DNA of 64,000 nt from Pseudarthrobacter equi (GCF_900105535.1 NZ_LT629779.1:1798001-1862000), one strand, 5' to 3'. Positions 55,109 through 63,417 are shown, numbered from the stretch's first letter. Notes: generated by a model from the letters alone, not told the origin. Translations and numbers: made by a program.

Positions 55109-57043
55109 GTGGCTGGCCTGATCAAACGTGAAGATATCGACGAAGTACGCCAGCGCACGGACATCAAGGAAGTGGTGGACGGCTACGTCACCCTCAAGGG
55201 TGCCGGGCTGGGGACGTGGAAAGGCCTGTGCCCTTTCCACGACGAGCGCTCGCCGTCGTTCACGGTCCGCCCGCAGGTAGGCAGGTACCACTGCTTCGGC
55301 TGCGGCGAGGACGGCGACGTCATCGCCTTCGTGCAGAAGCAGGACCACAGTTCCTTCCACGAGGCAGTGGAAAAACTTGCCGCCCGCATCGGCTACGAGC
55401 TGCGCTATGAGGACGGCGGCACCGGACCCAACCGCGAGGAAGTTGGAAGGCGCCAGCGGCTGCTGGACGCGCACAAGATTGCCGATGAATTCTTCCGGGC
55501 CCAGCTGCTGACCCCCGGCGCCGCCGAGGCACGGAACTTCCTCTTCGGCCGTGGATTTGACCGCGCTGCCGCCGAGCACTTTGGCTGCGGTTACGCACCG
55601 CAGGGCTGGGACGCGCTGCTCAAGCACCTCAGGGGCCGGGGATTCACCGATGCCGAGCTGAAACTGACGGGGATGTTCTCGGAAGGCAACCGGGGCATTT
55701 ACGACCGCTTCCGGGGACGCCTCATCTGGCCCATCAAGGACATCGCCGGTGACACCATAGGTTTCGGCGCGCGCAAGCTCTACGAGGACGACCAAGGGCC
55801 CAAGTACCTCAACACCCCCGAGACCACGCTGTACAAGAAGTCCCAGGTCCTCTACGGCATCGACCTCGCCAAGAAAAGCATCGCCAAGGAGCGCCAGCTG
55901 GTGGTGGTGGAGGGCTACACCGACGTGATGGCCTGCCACCTTGCAGGAATTACGACGGCGGTAGCCACCTGCGGCACGGCGTTCGGCACCGAGCACATCA
56001 AGATCGCCCGGCGCCTGCTCTCCGACGACGGCACCGGGGGAGAGGTGGTCTTCTGCTTCGACGGCGACGCCGCCGGCCAGAAGGCGGCCCTGCGTGCCTT
56101 CGAGGAGGACCAGCGGTTCACGGCGCAGACCTACGTCGCTGTGGAACCCACCGGCGCCGATCCGTGCGACCTTCGCCAGACCCGTGGGGACGCAGCCGTC
56201 CAGGCCCTGATCAGCAGCCGCCGGCCGCTCTTTGAATTCGCCATCCGGGCGTCGCTGAAGCGCCACAACCTGGACACCGTGGAAGGCCGCGTCGCAGCGC
56301 TGCGGGAAGCCGCTCCGGTGGTGGGGCAGATCCGCGACGCCGGCATCAGGCCCGCCTACGCCCGCGAGCTGGCGGGATGGCTGGGCATGTCCGTCGAAGA
56401 GGCCAACAGGGCCGTGGCCGTCGCCATGAAACGCGCGTCTGGGGGCCCACAGGGGGGTGCAGGGACCGCCTCGGCACAACAGGTCGGCCACGCTGCCGGA
56501 AGGCCCGCAGAAGCCGGCGGGCCCGGCGTTGCTGCCGGACCGGCGTCGGGCGCCGTCCCGTCCTATCACCGCCCCGACCCGCGGGACCCTGTGGCCTCCA
56601 TGGAGCGCCAGGCGCTGGAGGTGGCGCTGCAGGAGCCGGCGCTGCTCTCCGGGGCAGTCTGGGACCGCTTCGCCGCCGCCAGGTTTGCCACCCCGGCCTT
56701 CCAGGCCGTGCATGACGCCATGCGCGCCACCGGCCCCGGCATGGTGACCGACCCTGCGCGCTGGGTTGAGCACGTGATGCATGAGGTCCCGGAGCCTCTG
56801 CGGCCGCTGGTGTCCGAGCTGGCGGTGATGCCTTTGCCGGCGAGCACTGAGGAAGGTGTGCAGAAGTACTGCCGCGACATCCTGTCGCGCCTGTTCGAGC
56901 TGCAGATCACCCGGGTCAAGGCGGACAAGATGGGCCAGCTCCAGCGGCTCGATCCCGCTGCAGACCCTGAGGCGTTCCAGCGGCTCAACCGCGAGCTGAT
57001 GATGCTCGAGATGGAGCGCAGGTCACTGCGCTCCGATGCCTGA
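55109..57043 (+). CDS. dnaG: DNA primase
   Basis: DnaG synthesises RNA primers at replication forks. This 644-residue protein has an N-terminal CHC2 zinc finger (Cys41, His44, Cys62, Cys65) and the RNA polymerase domain. Its TOPRIM core carries Glu268 (VVVEGYTDVMACH) and Asp318-x-Asp320 (CFDGDAAG). A Gly/Ala/Pro linker (about 440-490) leads to a C-terminal helicase-binding domain (DPVASMERQALEVALQEP). GTG 55109 is 6 nt after TAGGAT with no ribosome site, indicating leaderless expression. It is the last gene of the dusB-dgt-dnaG cluster and is followed by a tRNA promoter. Confidence 0.97.
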   Translation: MAGLIKREDIDEVRQRTDIKEVVDGYVTLKGAGLGTWKGLCPFHDERSPSFTVRPQVGRYHCFGCGEDGDVIAFVQKQDHSSFHEAVEKLAARIGYELRYEDGGTGPNREEVGRRQRLLDAHKIADEFFRAQLLTPGAAEARNFLFGRGFDRAAAEHFGCGYAPQGWDALLKHLRGRGFTDAELKLTGMFSEGNRGIYDRFRGRLIWPIKDIAGDTIGFGARKLYEDDQGPKYLNTPETTLYKKSQVLYGIDLAKKSIAKERQLVVVEGYTDVMACHLAGITTAVATCGTAFGTEHIKIARRLLSDDGTGGEVVFCFDGDAAGQKAALRAFEEDQRFTAQTYVAVEPTGADPCDLRQTRGDAAVQALISSRRPLFEFAIRASLKRHNLDTVEGRVAALREAAPVVGQIRDAGIRPAYARELAGWLGMSVEEANRAVAVAMKRASGGPQGGAGTASAQQVGHAAGRPAEAGGPGVAAGPASGAVPSYHRPDPRDPVASMERQALEVALQEPALLSGAVWDRFAAARFATPAFQAVHDAMRATGPGMVTDPARWVEHVMHEVPEPLRPLVSELAVMPLPASTEEGVQKYCRDILSRLFELQITRVKADKMGQLQRLDPAADPEAFQRLNRELMMLEMERRSLRSDA

Positions 57044-57091
57044 CCTGGTGGCTGGCGCGATGCCTGTCCCCATGGCGGTACCCTGCGCCGA

Positions 57092-57122
57092 TTTCGCTTC
57101 CAGCCACGGTGTTTGCTAGGCT
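57092..57122 (+). promoter_or_regulatory. Promoter of tRNA-Asn copy 1
   Basis: TTTCGC and TAGGCT are separated by 19 nt. The -10 is preceded by TTTGC, and the arrangement is shared with copy 2. Confidence 0.6.
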
Positions 57123-57136
57123 AATACCCGCTTCAT

Positions 57137-57209
57137 TCCTCCTTAGCTCAATTGGCAGAGCATTCGACTGTTAATCGAAGGGTTGCTGGTTCAAGTCCAG
57201 CAGGAGGAG
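57137..57209 (+). tRNA. tRNA-Asn(GUU), copy 1
   Basis: The 73-nt cloverleaf has acceptor stem TCCTCCT / AGGAGGA, discriminator G, anticodon stem TTCGA / TCGAA with loop CTGTTAA (anticodon GTT at 57170-57172), and T arm GCTGG-TTCAAGT-CCAGC. CCA is not encoded. It is identical in sequence to copy 2. Confidence 0.97.
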
Positions 57210-57214
57210 CTGCC

Positions 57215-57251
57215 AATCCCCGTTCCGGTCTTCCGGAACGGGGATTTTTTT
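57215..57251 (+). terminator. Intrinsic terminator after tRNA-Asn copy 1
   Basis: A 14-bp stem (AATCCCCGTTCCGG / CCGGAACGGGGATT) with a 4-nt loop runs into a T-run. It is one of the few classic intrinsic terminators in the window. Confidence 0.9.
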
Positions 57252-57300
57252 GGCTCTTTTTCCCCTCCGGAACAGGCCGGAGGGCGCGGGATTCCGCCGA

Positions 57301-57331
57301 TTTCACTTTTGCCGGAATCCTTTGCTAAGGT
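57301..57331 (+). promoter_or_regulatory. Promoter of tRNA-Asn copy 2
   Basis: TTTCAC and TAAGGT are separated by 19 nt, again with TTTGC before the -10. The spacer differs from copy 1, but both hexamer positions and flanks (CCGATTTC, TTTGCTA, GCTTCAT) are conserved. Confidence 0.6.
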
Positions 57332-57345
57332 CGTACCTGCTTCAT

Positions 57346-57418
57346 TCCTCCTTAGCTCAATTGGCAGAGCATTCGACTGTTAATCGAAGGGTTGCTGGTT
57401 CAAGTCCAGCAGGAGGAG
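57346..57418 (+). tRNA. tRNA-Asn(GUU), copy 2
   Basis: This is an exact 73-nt copy of the gene at 57137, with the anticodon GTT in loop CTGTTAA. It has a separate promoter and terminator, so the two copies are independent transcription units 136 nt apart. Confidence 0.97.
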
Positions 57419-57427
57419 CTTGCACGG

Positions 57428-57465
57428 AAAAGCCCCCGTCCTCCACTTGAGGACGGGGGCTTTTT
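57428..57465 (+). terminator. Intrinsic terminator after tRNA-Asn copy 2
   Basis: AAAAGCCCCCGTCCTC pairs with GAGGACGGGGGCTTTT around a 5-nt loop and ends in a T-run. The convergent minus-strand gene stops 7 nt beyond. Confidence 0.9.
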
Positions 57466-57471
57466 GCCTCC

Positions 57472-57879
57472 TCACACAAAGTCCATTTCAACCTGCAGGA
57501 ACCTCTCCGCCTCCGCTATCGCGGCCAGGAACGCTTCCTGTTCAGTGGGGGACCTGCGGGGCTGCCGGGGGCTCCATTCATGCGGGGCAGAGTGGATCCG
57601 GACGAAGCCCGCATCCGGCGGTGCGTAGAAAATGCCGAACCGCTGCACGGGCCACTCCGGAGAGGTTTCCGGCGCCACCAGCAGCGCGGCTTTGAACGCT
57701 GGGTTGAACCATTGGGCGATGGGCCTGCGGCGGTCCTCGGTGAAGAGCCCGGCGGCGTACAGGGCGGCCGACTGCTCACCCATCTGCGCGCACGCCCGGT
57801 CCCACCACAGGGGCAGGATCCGGGCATCGCATCGCTGCCATGTGGCCGGTAGCTGGGGTCGATCCTGCCAACTGGGCAC
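57472..57879 (-). CDS. Hypothetical protein, Trp-rich
   Basis: This is a 135-residue soluble protein I do not recognise. It is rich in Trp and Pro (PSWQDRPQLPATWQRC, LPLWWDRACAQMGE, IAQWFNPAFKAALLVAPETS, RFGIFYAPPDAGFVRIH) with no signal peptide or membrane helix. The pattern of alternating strands and one central helix suggests a compact alpha/beta domain. The start was placed at GTG 57879 because TAAAAT lies exactly 6 nt upstream on the minus strand; a GTG two codons earlier would touch that hexamer. It converges on the second tRNA-Asn terminator. Confidence 0.75.
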   Translation of the reverse strand: MPSWQDRPQLPATWQRCDARILPLWWDRACAQMGEQSAALYAAGLFTEDRRRPIAQWFNPAFKAALLVAPETSPEWPVQRFGIFYAPPDAGFVRIHSAPHEWSPRQPRRSPTEQEAFLAAIAEAERFLQVEMDFV

Positions 57880-57891
57880 GGACACATTTTA
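57880..57891 (-). promoter_or_regulatory. Leaderless -10 of the Trp-rich hypothetical gene
   Basis: TAAAAT is followed by GTGTCC and GTG 57879 on the minus strand, making it the best -10 match among the leaderless starts here. Confidence 0.6.
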
Positions 57892-57969
57892 TCGCGCAGC
57901 CAATTGCCCCGGTACAGCCACGCGGCTGCTGCCTCCGGCAATTGCTGCAGGCGCCGTCCCAACCGGGAT

Positions 57970-58149
57970 TCAGCGCCGGTTCCGGCTGCCCGGGTTGACC
58001 CGGTAGAGCAGCGCCGCGCCTGCCAGTGAGCCGAGAATGATTCCCATCGCCGGGTTGCCGGCGGCGCGTCCCGCAAAGTAGCCCGCGACGGCGCCCAGCA
58101 CCGCCCCGAGGAAGAGTCCCCGTCCATTCCGGTGCGGCCGGTGTTTCAT
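57970..58149 (-). CDS. Small membrane protein, 59 residues
   Basis: This short protein has a basic N terminus (MKHRPHRNGRG), two hydrophobic Gly/Ala-rich segments (LFLGAVLGAVAGYFAGRAAG and MGIILGSLAGAALLY) and a basic tail (NPGSRNRR). It resembles a two-helix hairpin of the glycine-zipper kind. It begins 12 nt after the MFS stop on the same strand with GAGGAC just before the ATG, so it is probably co-transcribed with the exporter. A homology-supported function is not known to me. It could be an accessory of the transporter or an unrelated envelope peptide. Confidence 0.65.
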   Translation of the reverse strand: MKHRPHRNGRGLFLGAVLGAVAGYFAGRAAGNPAMGIILGSLAGAALLYRVNPGSRNRR

Positions 58150-58161
58150 GTCCTCATCATG

Positions 58162-59382
58162 TCAGGTGATGGCCGGGACCGTGCGGGGACGGACCACCAG
58201 CCACAGGGCTGCCATGGCCAGCAGGATGCAGACGGCCTGGACCCCTCCCATGCTGGCGCTGCTGATGCCCAGCCACCCGACCACGGGGGAGATGAGCCCG
58301 GCCATCATGAAGGTGGCGGCACCCAGCAGGGAAGCGGCGGTGCCCGCCTGCGAGGCATGGTTCGCCAACGCCAGGACCTGCACGCAGGGGAACATGAACC
58401 CGGTCCCCAGGATGTAGAACCACAGCGGCACCATCACGCCCCACAGGCCGAAGCCCAGGAGGTCGAACACCACGATCAGGAGGGCCATCAGGAACATCCA
58501 GGCCGTGGCTGCGGCGAGAATCCACTGCGGCGGGACGCGCCTGATCAGACGTGAACTGGTCTGTACGCCGGCCACGATGCCCAGCGAGTTGATGCCGAAG
58601 AGCAGCCCGTACTCCTGGGCTGAGAAGCCGAACATGCCCTGGAACAGGAACGGCGAGGCCGAGAGGTAGGTGAAGAGTCCGCCGAAGTTCAGGCCGGCCA
58701 CCATCAGCAGGCCCACGAAGATCCGGTCGCTGAACAGGACCCGGTAGCGCTGCCGGGCCGTCATGCCGCTTTGCCCCCTCTTCTCAGGCGGCAGCGTTTC
58801 CCGGACCAGGACCAGCGCTGCCACGATCACCAGGGTGCCGTAGGAGGCCAGGAACACGAAGATTCCGGGCCAGGGCATCACCAGCAGCAGTTGCGATCCG
58901 ATCACCGGCGCCAGGATGGGCGCCAGGCCGTTGACCAGGGCCATCCTGGAAAACATTTTCACCATGGCATAGCCGGAAAACAGGTCGCGGACCATGGCCA
59001 TCGCCACCACGCCGCCGCCCGCAGCGCCCACACCCATGAGCACGCGGAAGATCCCCAGGGTGGTGATGTCCGTGGACAGCGCCGCGCCGATCGACGCGGC
59101 GATGTGCAGCGCTGTGGCCATAATCAGCGGGTTCCTGCGGCCAAACTTGTCACTGAACGGACCCACCACCAGCTGGCCGAACGCGAAGCCCAAGGTGGTT
59201 CCTGCCAGGGTGAGCTGCACCTGCGCCTCGGTAACCCCGAGGCTGGCCTCCAAGGCGGGGAAAGCCGGCAGGTACAGGTCGATCGTGAAGGGCCCCAGGG
59301 CGGTCAGGGCGCCGAGGAGGAAGATGTACAAAAGTCTGCGGCGGTGGCTGAGCAGGTCGCCCGGATTGGAAGCAGTGGTCAC
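58162..59382 (-). CDS. MFS drug efflux transporter, Bcr/CflA type
   Basis: This 406-residue, twelve-helix major facilitator is of the Bcr/CflA subfamily. The typical start LLGALTALGPFTIDLYLPAFPAL carries the acidic residue of helix 1. The loop 2-3 motif is GPFSDKFGRRNPLI, and motif C-like sequence GVGAAGGGVVAMAMVRDLF follows. Such proteins export drugs or sulfonamide-type compounds with proton antiport; the substrate is unassigned. I chose GTG 59382, 8 nt after TAGGAT, because the frame upstream is low-quality. A 59-residue membrane protein follows. Confidence 0.9.
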   Translation of the reverse strand: MTTASNPGDLLSHRRRLLYIFLLGALTALGPFTIDLYLPAFPALEASLGVTEAQVQLTLAGTTLGFAFGQLVVGPFSDKFGRRNPLIMATALHIAASIGAALSTDITTLGIFRVLMGVGAAGGGVVAMAMVRDLFSGYAMVKMFSRMALVNGLAPILAPVIGSQLLLVMPWPGIFVFLASYGTLVIVAALVLVRETLPPEKRGQSGMTARQRYRVLFSDRIFVGLLMVAGLNFGGLFTYLSASPFLFQGMFGFSAQEYGLLFGINSLGIVAGVQTSSRLIRRVPPQWILAAATAWMFLMALLIVVFDLLGFGLWGVMVPLWFYILGTGFMFPCVQVLALANHASQAGTAASLLGAATFMMAGLISPVVGWLGISSASMGGVQAVCILLAMAALWLVVRPRTVPAIT

Positions 59383-59396
59383 GGATGTCCATCCTA
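59383..59396 (-). promoter_or_regulatory. Candidate -10 of the MFS gene
   Basis: TAGGAT lies 8 nt before the GTG on the minus strand and no Shine-Dalgarno is visible. The spacing is 2 nt more than in the leaderless set. Confidence 0.35.
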
Positions 59397-59560
59397 GGCC
59401 CGGCACCCCATGATTTGCAGCGTTGTAATCAGGGCCGCCCGGCAAGCCCCGAAGTTCGCCCTGAACCTGAATGGTAGTTTTGTGGCGGGGACTGTGCCTG
59501 TGCACATTTCCCGGGACAAACGATGCCGGATCGAGCACACAAACCAGTTAGGCGGAACCG

Positions 59561-60415
59561 ATGAGCGGACGTCACAGCGGGCAGACCAGACCCGGATTGC
59601 GCATCACCGCGCTGCCCGGAACGGTCAAGCTCCTTGCCAGATTGGCGCCCCGCCAGATCAACGACGAGATCGCGTTCGCCAAGATCGAACTCAAGCGCAA
59701 AGGCATGCAGGTGGGCGTCGCTGCCGCCTTCTTCGCCGTTGCCCTGGTCTTCTTGGCCCTCCTGGTGGTCGGACTGATCGTTGCAGCCATCATGGGCCTG
59801 GCCACTATCATGCCCGCCTGGCTGGCGGCCCTGCTGGTCTCCGCCGCGTTCCTGCTGATCGCCCTGGTAGGCGGCCTCATCGGCCTGGCCAGGTTCAAGA
59901 AGGCCATGCCCCTGCTGCCGGAAGAAACCATCCGGGGCATCAAGCACGATATCGGCGTGGCCAAGGAAGGTTCGGCCTTCAACCCTGCCGTGCTGGACCC
60001 GGCAAGCCCTGAGGCCAAGGCCGCGAAGGCAGCCAAGGAAGAGGCCGCTGCCAAGGCGAAGGCCGAGAAGGCTGCCAAGGCCGCCGAGCACGACAAGGAA
60101 TTCCCGCACGCGTCGGAGCCGGAACTGTCCCGGCGCCTGAGCCAGCGCCGCCAGCACCTCACCGAAGTCCGCGACAACCTGGGAACGGAACTGGACGTCA
60201 AGACCCAGGGCAGGTACCTGCTCGCGGTTGCCCAGGACAAGGCCCGGCAGGGCCAGGCATTGGCCGGGCGCGGGAAGGACGCAGCAGCATACAAGCTCGC
60301 TGGCCTGTCCGAATCCTCCGGCGGGCTGCAGGACCGGTGGAAGCCGCTGGCCGCACTGGCTGCCGCGGGTACTGTCCTGGTGGTCCTGCTGCGGAAGCTG
60401 ATCCGCACCTACTAG
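59561..60415 (+). CDS. Phage-holin-family (holin superfamily III-like) membrane protein
   Basis: This 284-residue protein has two central helices (about 52-78 and 84-108) that match the DUF1469/actinobacterial holin superfamily III pattern: INDEIAFAKIELKRKGMQVG, then hydrophobic segments, and RFKKAMPLLPEETIRGIK. A Lys/Ala/Glu-rich coiled-coil-like stretch (about 148-180) follows, then a short C-terminal helix (PLAALAAAGTVLVVLLRKL). Despite the family name there is no lysin or phage gene near it, so a cellular membrane role is more likely. AGGCGG lies upstream of the ATG. Confidence 0.82.
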   Translation: MSGRHSGQTRPGLRITALPGTVKLLARLAPRQINDEIAFAKIELKRKGMQVGVAAAFFAVALVFLALLVVGLIVAAIMGLATIMPAWLAALLVSAAFLLIALVGGLIGLARFKKAMPLLPEETIRGIKHDIGVAKEGSAFNPAVLDPASPEAKAAKAAKEEAAAKAKAEKAAKAAEHDKEFPHASEPELSRRLSQRRQHLTEVRDNLGTELDVKTQGRYLLAVAQDKARQGQALAGRGKDAAAYKLAGLSESSGGLQDRWKPLAALAAAGTVLVVLLRKLIRTY

Positions 60416-60425
60416 GACCAAACCC

Positions 60426-60443
60426 GCCGGGCAGGCGCCCGGC
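60426..60443 (+). terminator. Small hairpin after the holin-like gene
   Basis: The 7-bp stem GCCGGGC / GCCCGGC has a 4-nt loop and lies 10 nt after the stop, without a T-run. The remaining 112 nt before the next gene hold nothing I can recognise except its ribosome site. Confidence 0.35.
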
Positions 60444-60555
60444 AAGCAGCTCCATGAACATTTCGGGCCACGAGGTGGCGGGCGGCTCAGCAACCGCCGG
60501 CAGGCCACTGCCCGGCAGGGACCACGCCGCAGGGCGGCAACAGGAAGGGGGACAG

Positions 60556-61179
60556 GTGAAGTTCATTGGTGCCGGTTCCCGTCCGGACCGCCCCCAGGTT
60601 GACCATGACATCGTGTTCACCATCCCCAACCTCCTCACCGTGGTGCGGTTCATGGGGGTTCCGCTCTTCATCTGGCTTGTGCTGGCGCAAAAGGAATACG
60701 GCGCCGGTGTGGTGGTCCTGGCGGTCATGGCATGCACCGACTGGGTGGACGGCTACGTTGCCCGCCGGTTCGACCAGGCTTCCCGGCTGGGCCGGGTCCT
60801 GGACCCCATCGCGGACCGGCTGGCGCTCCTGGCCGTAGCCGTCACCCTGGTGATTGCCGGCGTCGTGCATTGGCTCTACCTGGCGGCGCTGGTCATTCCG
60901 GACGCCGTGCTGCTGGCGCTGACGCTCTCACTCTTCCGCGGCCACCCTGACCTCCCCGTCAGCGCGGTGGGCAAGGTGCGCACCGGGCTGCTGCTCCTCG
61001 GCACCCCCATGCTGGTGCTTTCCAGGCTGGACACCGGCTTCTCCCACGCCCTCTTCATCGCGGCCTGGATCGTGCTGGGCCTGGGTCTGGTGGGCCACTG
61101 GATTGCCGCCTACAACTATGTCTGGGCCATGCTGCGCAAGGGCAGGGCCCAGACAACGCCCGACGGCGGGATCTCCTGA
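60556..61179 (+). CDS. CDP-alcohol phosphatidyltransferase family protein
   Basis: This 207-residue integral membrane enzyme carries the complete CDP-alcohol phosphotransferase motif: Asp65-Gly66, Ala69-Arg70, Gly79, Asp83 and Asp87, with Asp62 upstream (TDWVDGYVARR, LGRVLDPIADR). Such enzymes transfer a phosphatidyl group from CDP-diacylglycerol to an alcohol. The sequence resembles PgsA or cardiolipin-synthase-type members, but the acceptor is not decided by it. I chose GTG 60556 because GGAAGGGGG precedes it. The stop shares a base with the next ATG (ATGA-type overlap). Confidence 0.92.
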   Translation: MKFIGAGSRPDRPQVDHDIVFTIPNLLTVVRFMGVPLFIWLVLAQKEYGAGVVVLAVMACTDWVDGYVARRFDQASRLGRVLDPIADRLALLAVAVTLVIAGVVHWLYLAALVIPDAVLLALTLSLFRGHPDLPVSAVGKVRTGLLLLGTPMLVLSRLDTGFSHALFIAAWIVLGLGLVGHWIAAYNYVWAMLRKGRAQTTPDGGIS

Positions 61180-62087
61180 TGATATGGATGGCCGTCCTCC
61201 TCGCCGTGCTGGGAGCGTTCTGCCTCGCCCTGGGAGCCCAGCGCCAGGGCAGTGCCGTGAAGGCCGATACCGGGGGACTAGCCCTGAGTTCGAACGGATT
61301 CCTGCGCCTGCTGCGGAATCCCCGCTGGGTGTTCGGCCTGCTGCTCCTGTGCGCCGGGATGGCCATGAATGCGGTGGCGCTCGTGTCGGCGCCGCTGACC
61401 GTGATCCAGCCGATCGGCGCCATCGCCCTGGTGATCACCACCATCGTGAATGCGCGGGACCAGGACCTCACCATCAACCGCGCCACGGTGGTGGCCATTA
61501 CTGCCTGCGTAACGGGGTCCGCACTTTTCGTCCTCCTTGCGGTCAACGTCACCCAGGAGAACCACCACGTCAGCCCCGAGGACGAGCTGACCATCGTGCT
61601 GCTTCTCGCCCTTGCGGTGGGCCTCTTCGGGACCCTGGCGGTGATGTTCCGGCACCGGATGAACGCCTTCATCTACATCCTTGGCGCCGGTGTCCTGTTC
61701 GGCTTCGTCGCGGTCCTGACCCGGATCATCGGCAAGCACCTGCTGGACCCCAACGGACTGTTCCTGCTGAACGTGCAGTGGTACTCCGTGGTGGCGATCA
61801 TCGCCGCCGGTGGCCTGGGGTCCTGGTTCGTGCAGAGCGCGTACTCGTCGGGTCCGCCGGACCTGGTGATCGCCGGCCTGACAGTCATTGATCCCATGGT
61901 GGGAATCGCCATCGGCATCATCATCCTGGGTGAACTGCGCCCCGACGTCCACGCCGTCATGGCCATTGCCATGGGAACCGCCGCGCTCCTTGCTATCGTT
62001 GGGGTTATCGCCCTTTCGCGGCACCACCCCGAGGTCACCAAGCGCAAGAAGGACGCACGGAAGTCCCCGGGCCGGCCGTCCCACTAG
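61179..62087 (+). CDS. NIPA/DMT-superfamily membrane transporter
   Basis: This 302-residue protein has about nine to ten helices in the drug/metabolite transporter fold and starts MIWMAVLLAVLGAFCLALGA. Segments LLLLCAGMAMNAVALVSAPL and TVIQPIGAIALVITTIVNAR, and the repeat-2 GLTVIDPMVGIAIGIIILGE, resemble NIPA-type Mg2+ transporters, but the substrate is inference. The C-terminal tail is Lys/Arg-rich (KRKKDARKS). It overlaps the CDP-alcohol phosphotransferase stop by one base, indicating coupling to lipid synthesis. Confidence 0.85.
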   Translation: MIWMAVLLAVLGAFCLALGAQRQGSAVKADTGGLALSSNGFLRLLRNPRWVFGLLLLCAGMAMNAVALVSAPLTVIQPIGAIALVITTIVNARDQDLTINRATVVAITACVTGSALFVLLAVNVTQENHHVSPEDELTIVLLLALAVGLFGTLAVMFRHRMNAFIYILGAGVLFGFVAVLTRIIGKHLLDPNGLFLLNVQWYSVVAIIAAGGLGSWFVQSAYSSGPPDLVIAGLTVIDPMVGIAIGIIILGELRPDVHAVMAIAMGTAALLAIVGVIALSRHHPEVTKRKKDARKSPGRPSH

Positions 62088-62199
62088 CCCCATCCGCCCA
62101 CCAGCCATCCAGCCCACGAGGCCCAGCCGCGCCGACGCCGGCGGCCAACCGTGCAGCCAGTCAACACTGTCCGCACCGTGACCATCAGGAGCCCTCCAC

Positions 62200-63393
62200 G
62201 TGACCACGCCAGCCGACCAGCCACTGACCATCCTGATCGCCGCGGACACCTACCCGCCCCACGTGAATGGCGCCGCCCAGTTCGGCTACCGCCTCGCCAA
62301 GGGCATGACCGGCAGGGGCCACAACGTCCATGTCCTGGCCTGCCGCGACGGCAAGGGCAAAAGCTACTCCGAGTTCCGCGATGAAGCGACCGTTCACCGG
62401 CTCCGCTCGCACAGCGTGCCCACGCACGAGACGTTCCGCATCTGCCTCCCCTGGGAGATCAAGAAGGAAATCAGCCTGCTGTTCGACCAGGTCAAGCCTG
62501 ATGTGGTGCACATCCAGAGCCACTACATGATTGGCGAGCACGTCCTCTACGAGGCTGTGAAGCGCGGCATCCGGATCGTCGCCACCAACCATTTCATGCC
62601 GGAAAACCTCAATCCCTTCCTGCCGTTCCCGCAGTGGTTCAAGGACATCGTGGGACGGATCTCCTGGAAGGACATGGGCAAGGTCATGGGCCAGGCGGAC
62701 GTGGTCACCACGCCTACTCCGTTGGCAGCCAAGGCAATGCATGAGCACGCGTTCCTTCGCAAGGTGCTCCCGCTCTCCAACGGCATTGACTCCGCCGCCT
62801 ACGAGCTGCAGCCCGGGGAAACCATTGAACCGCACGCCCACCCCACGGTGCTGTTCGCGGGCCGCCTGGCCGAGGAGAAGCACGTGGACGTGCTGATCAA
62901 GGCCATCGGCAAGACCCCGCCGGAACTGAACGTGCACCTGGAAATTGTCGGCGGTGGCGAGGTGCGGCCGGCGCTCGAAGAGCTGGTGCAGCGCCTCGGC
63001 CTGGGGGACCGTGTGAAGTTCCTGGGCCTGGCCAGCGACGCGGACCTGCGGAAGGCCTACATCCAGGCCAACCTCTTCTGCATGCCGGGAACGGCCGAGC
63101 TGCAGTCGCTGGTGACGCTCGAGGCCATGTCCGCATCCACCCCGGTGGTCCTGGCAGACGCCATGGCATTGCCGCACCTTGTCCGGGACGGGCAGAACGG
63201 CTACCTGTTCACCCCCAACGACAGCGACGACCTCGCTAAGAAGATCACCCAGATCCTGGAGCTTCCCAGTGACCAGCAGGCCGCGATGGGCCAGGCCAGC
63301 CGCCAGATGGTGGAACCGCACAGCATCCAGGGCACCCTGCAGACCTTTGAGGACCTGTACCGCGGCGCGCGGTACGAGGACATGGTGGTCTGA
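62200..63393 (+). CDS. GT4 family glycosyltransferase
   Basis: This 397-residue GT-B glycosyltransferase has an N-terminal acceptor half with ILIAADTYPPHVNGAAQFGY and DVVHIQSHYMIGEHVL. The C-terminal donor half has VLFAGRLAEEKHVDVLIKAI, a Gly-rich IVGGGE, and MPGTAELQSLVTLEAMSAST, where the E(x7)E motif of GT4 enzymes can be read. It resembles phosphatidylinositol or diacylglycerol mannosyl/glucosyl transferases. Given the lipid genes just upstream it may glycosylate a membrane lipid; this is inference. The GTG at 62200 has AGGAG 7-11 nt upstream. Confidence 0.9.
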   Translation: MTTPADQPLTILIAADTYPPHVNGAAQFGYRLAKGMTGRGHNVHVLACRDGKGKSYSEFRDEATVHRLRSHSVPTHETFRICLPWEIKKEISLLFDQVKPDVVHIQSHYMIGEHVLYEAVKRGIRIVATNHFMPENLNPFLPFPQWFKDIVGRISWKDMGKVMGQADVVTTPTPLAAKAMHEHAFLRKVLPLSNGIDSAAYELQPGETIEPHAHPTVLFAGRLAEEKHVDVLIKAIGKTPPELNVHLEIVGGGEVRPALEELVQRLGLGDRVKFLGLASDADLRKAYIQANLFCMPGTAELQSLVTLEAMSASTPVVLADAMALPHLVRDGQNGYLFTPNDSDDLAKKITQILELPSDQQAAMGQASRQMVEPHSIQGTLQTFEDLYRGARYEDMVV

Positions 63394-63417
63394 CAGCACT
63401 CCGGCATTTGCTAGAGT
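63390..63417 (+). promoter_or_regulatory. Promoter of the CAU-anticodon tRNA
   Basis: CTGACA (63390-63395) and TAGAGT (63412-63417) are 16 nt apart, with TTTGC immediately before the -10. The -35 overlaps the glycosyltransferase stop codon. The TTTGCTA extended -10 is shared with both tRNA-Asn promoters. Confidence 0.6.

Noticed and set aside
59561..60415. Prophage remnant suggested by the holin-like gene
   Set aside because: No lysin, integrase, capsid or attachment repeats are nearby, and the surrounding genes are chromosomal membrane functions. This family is common outside phages in Actinobacteria.
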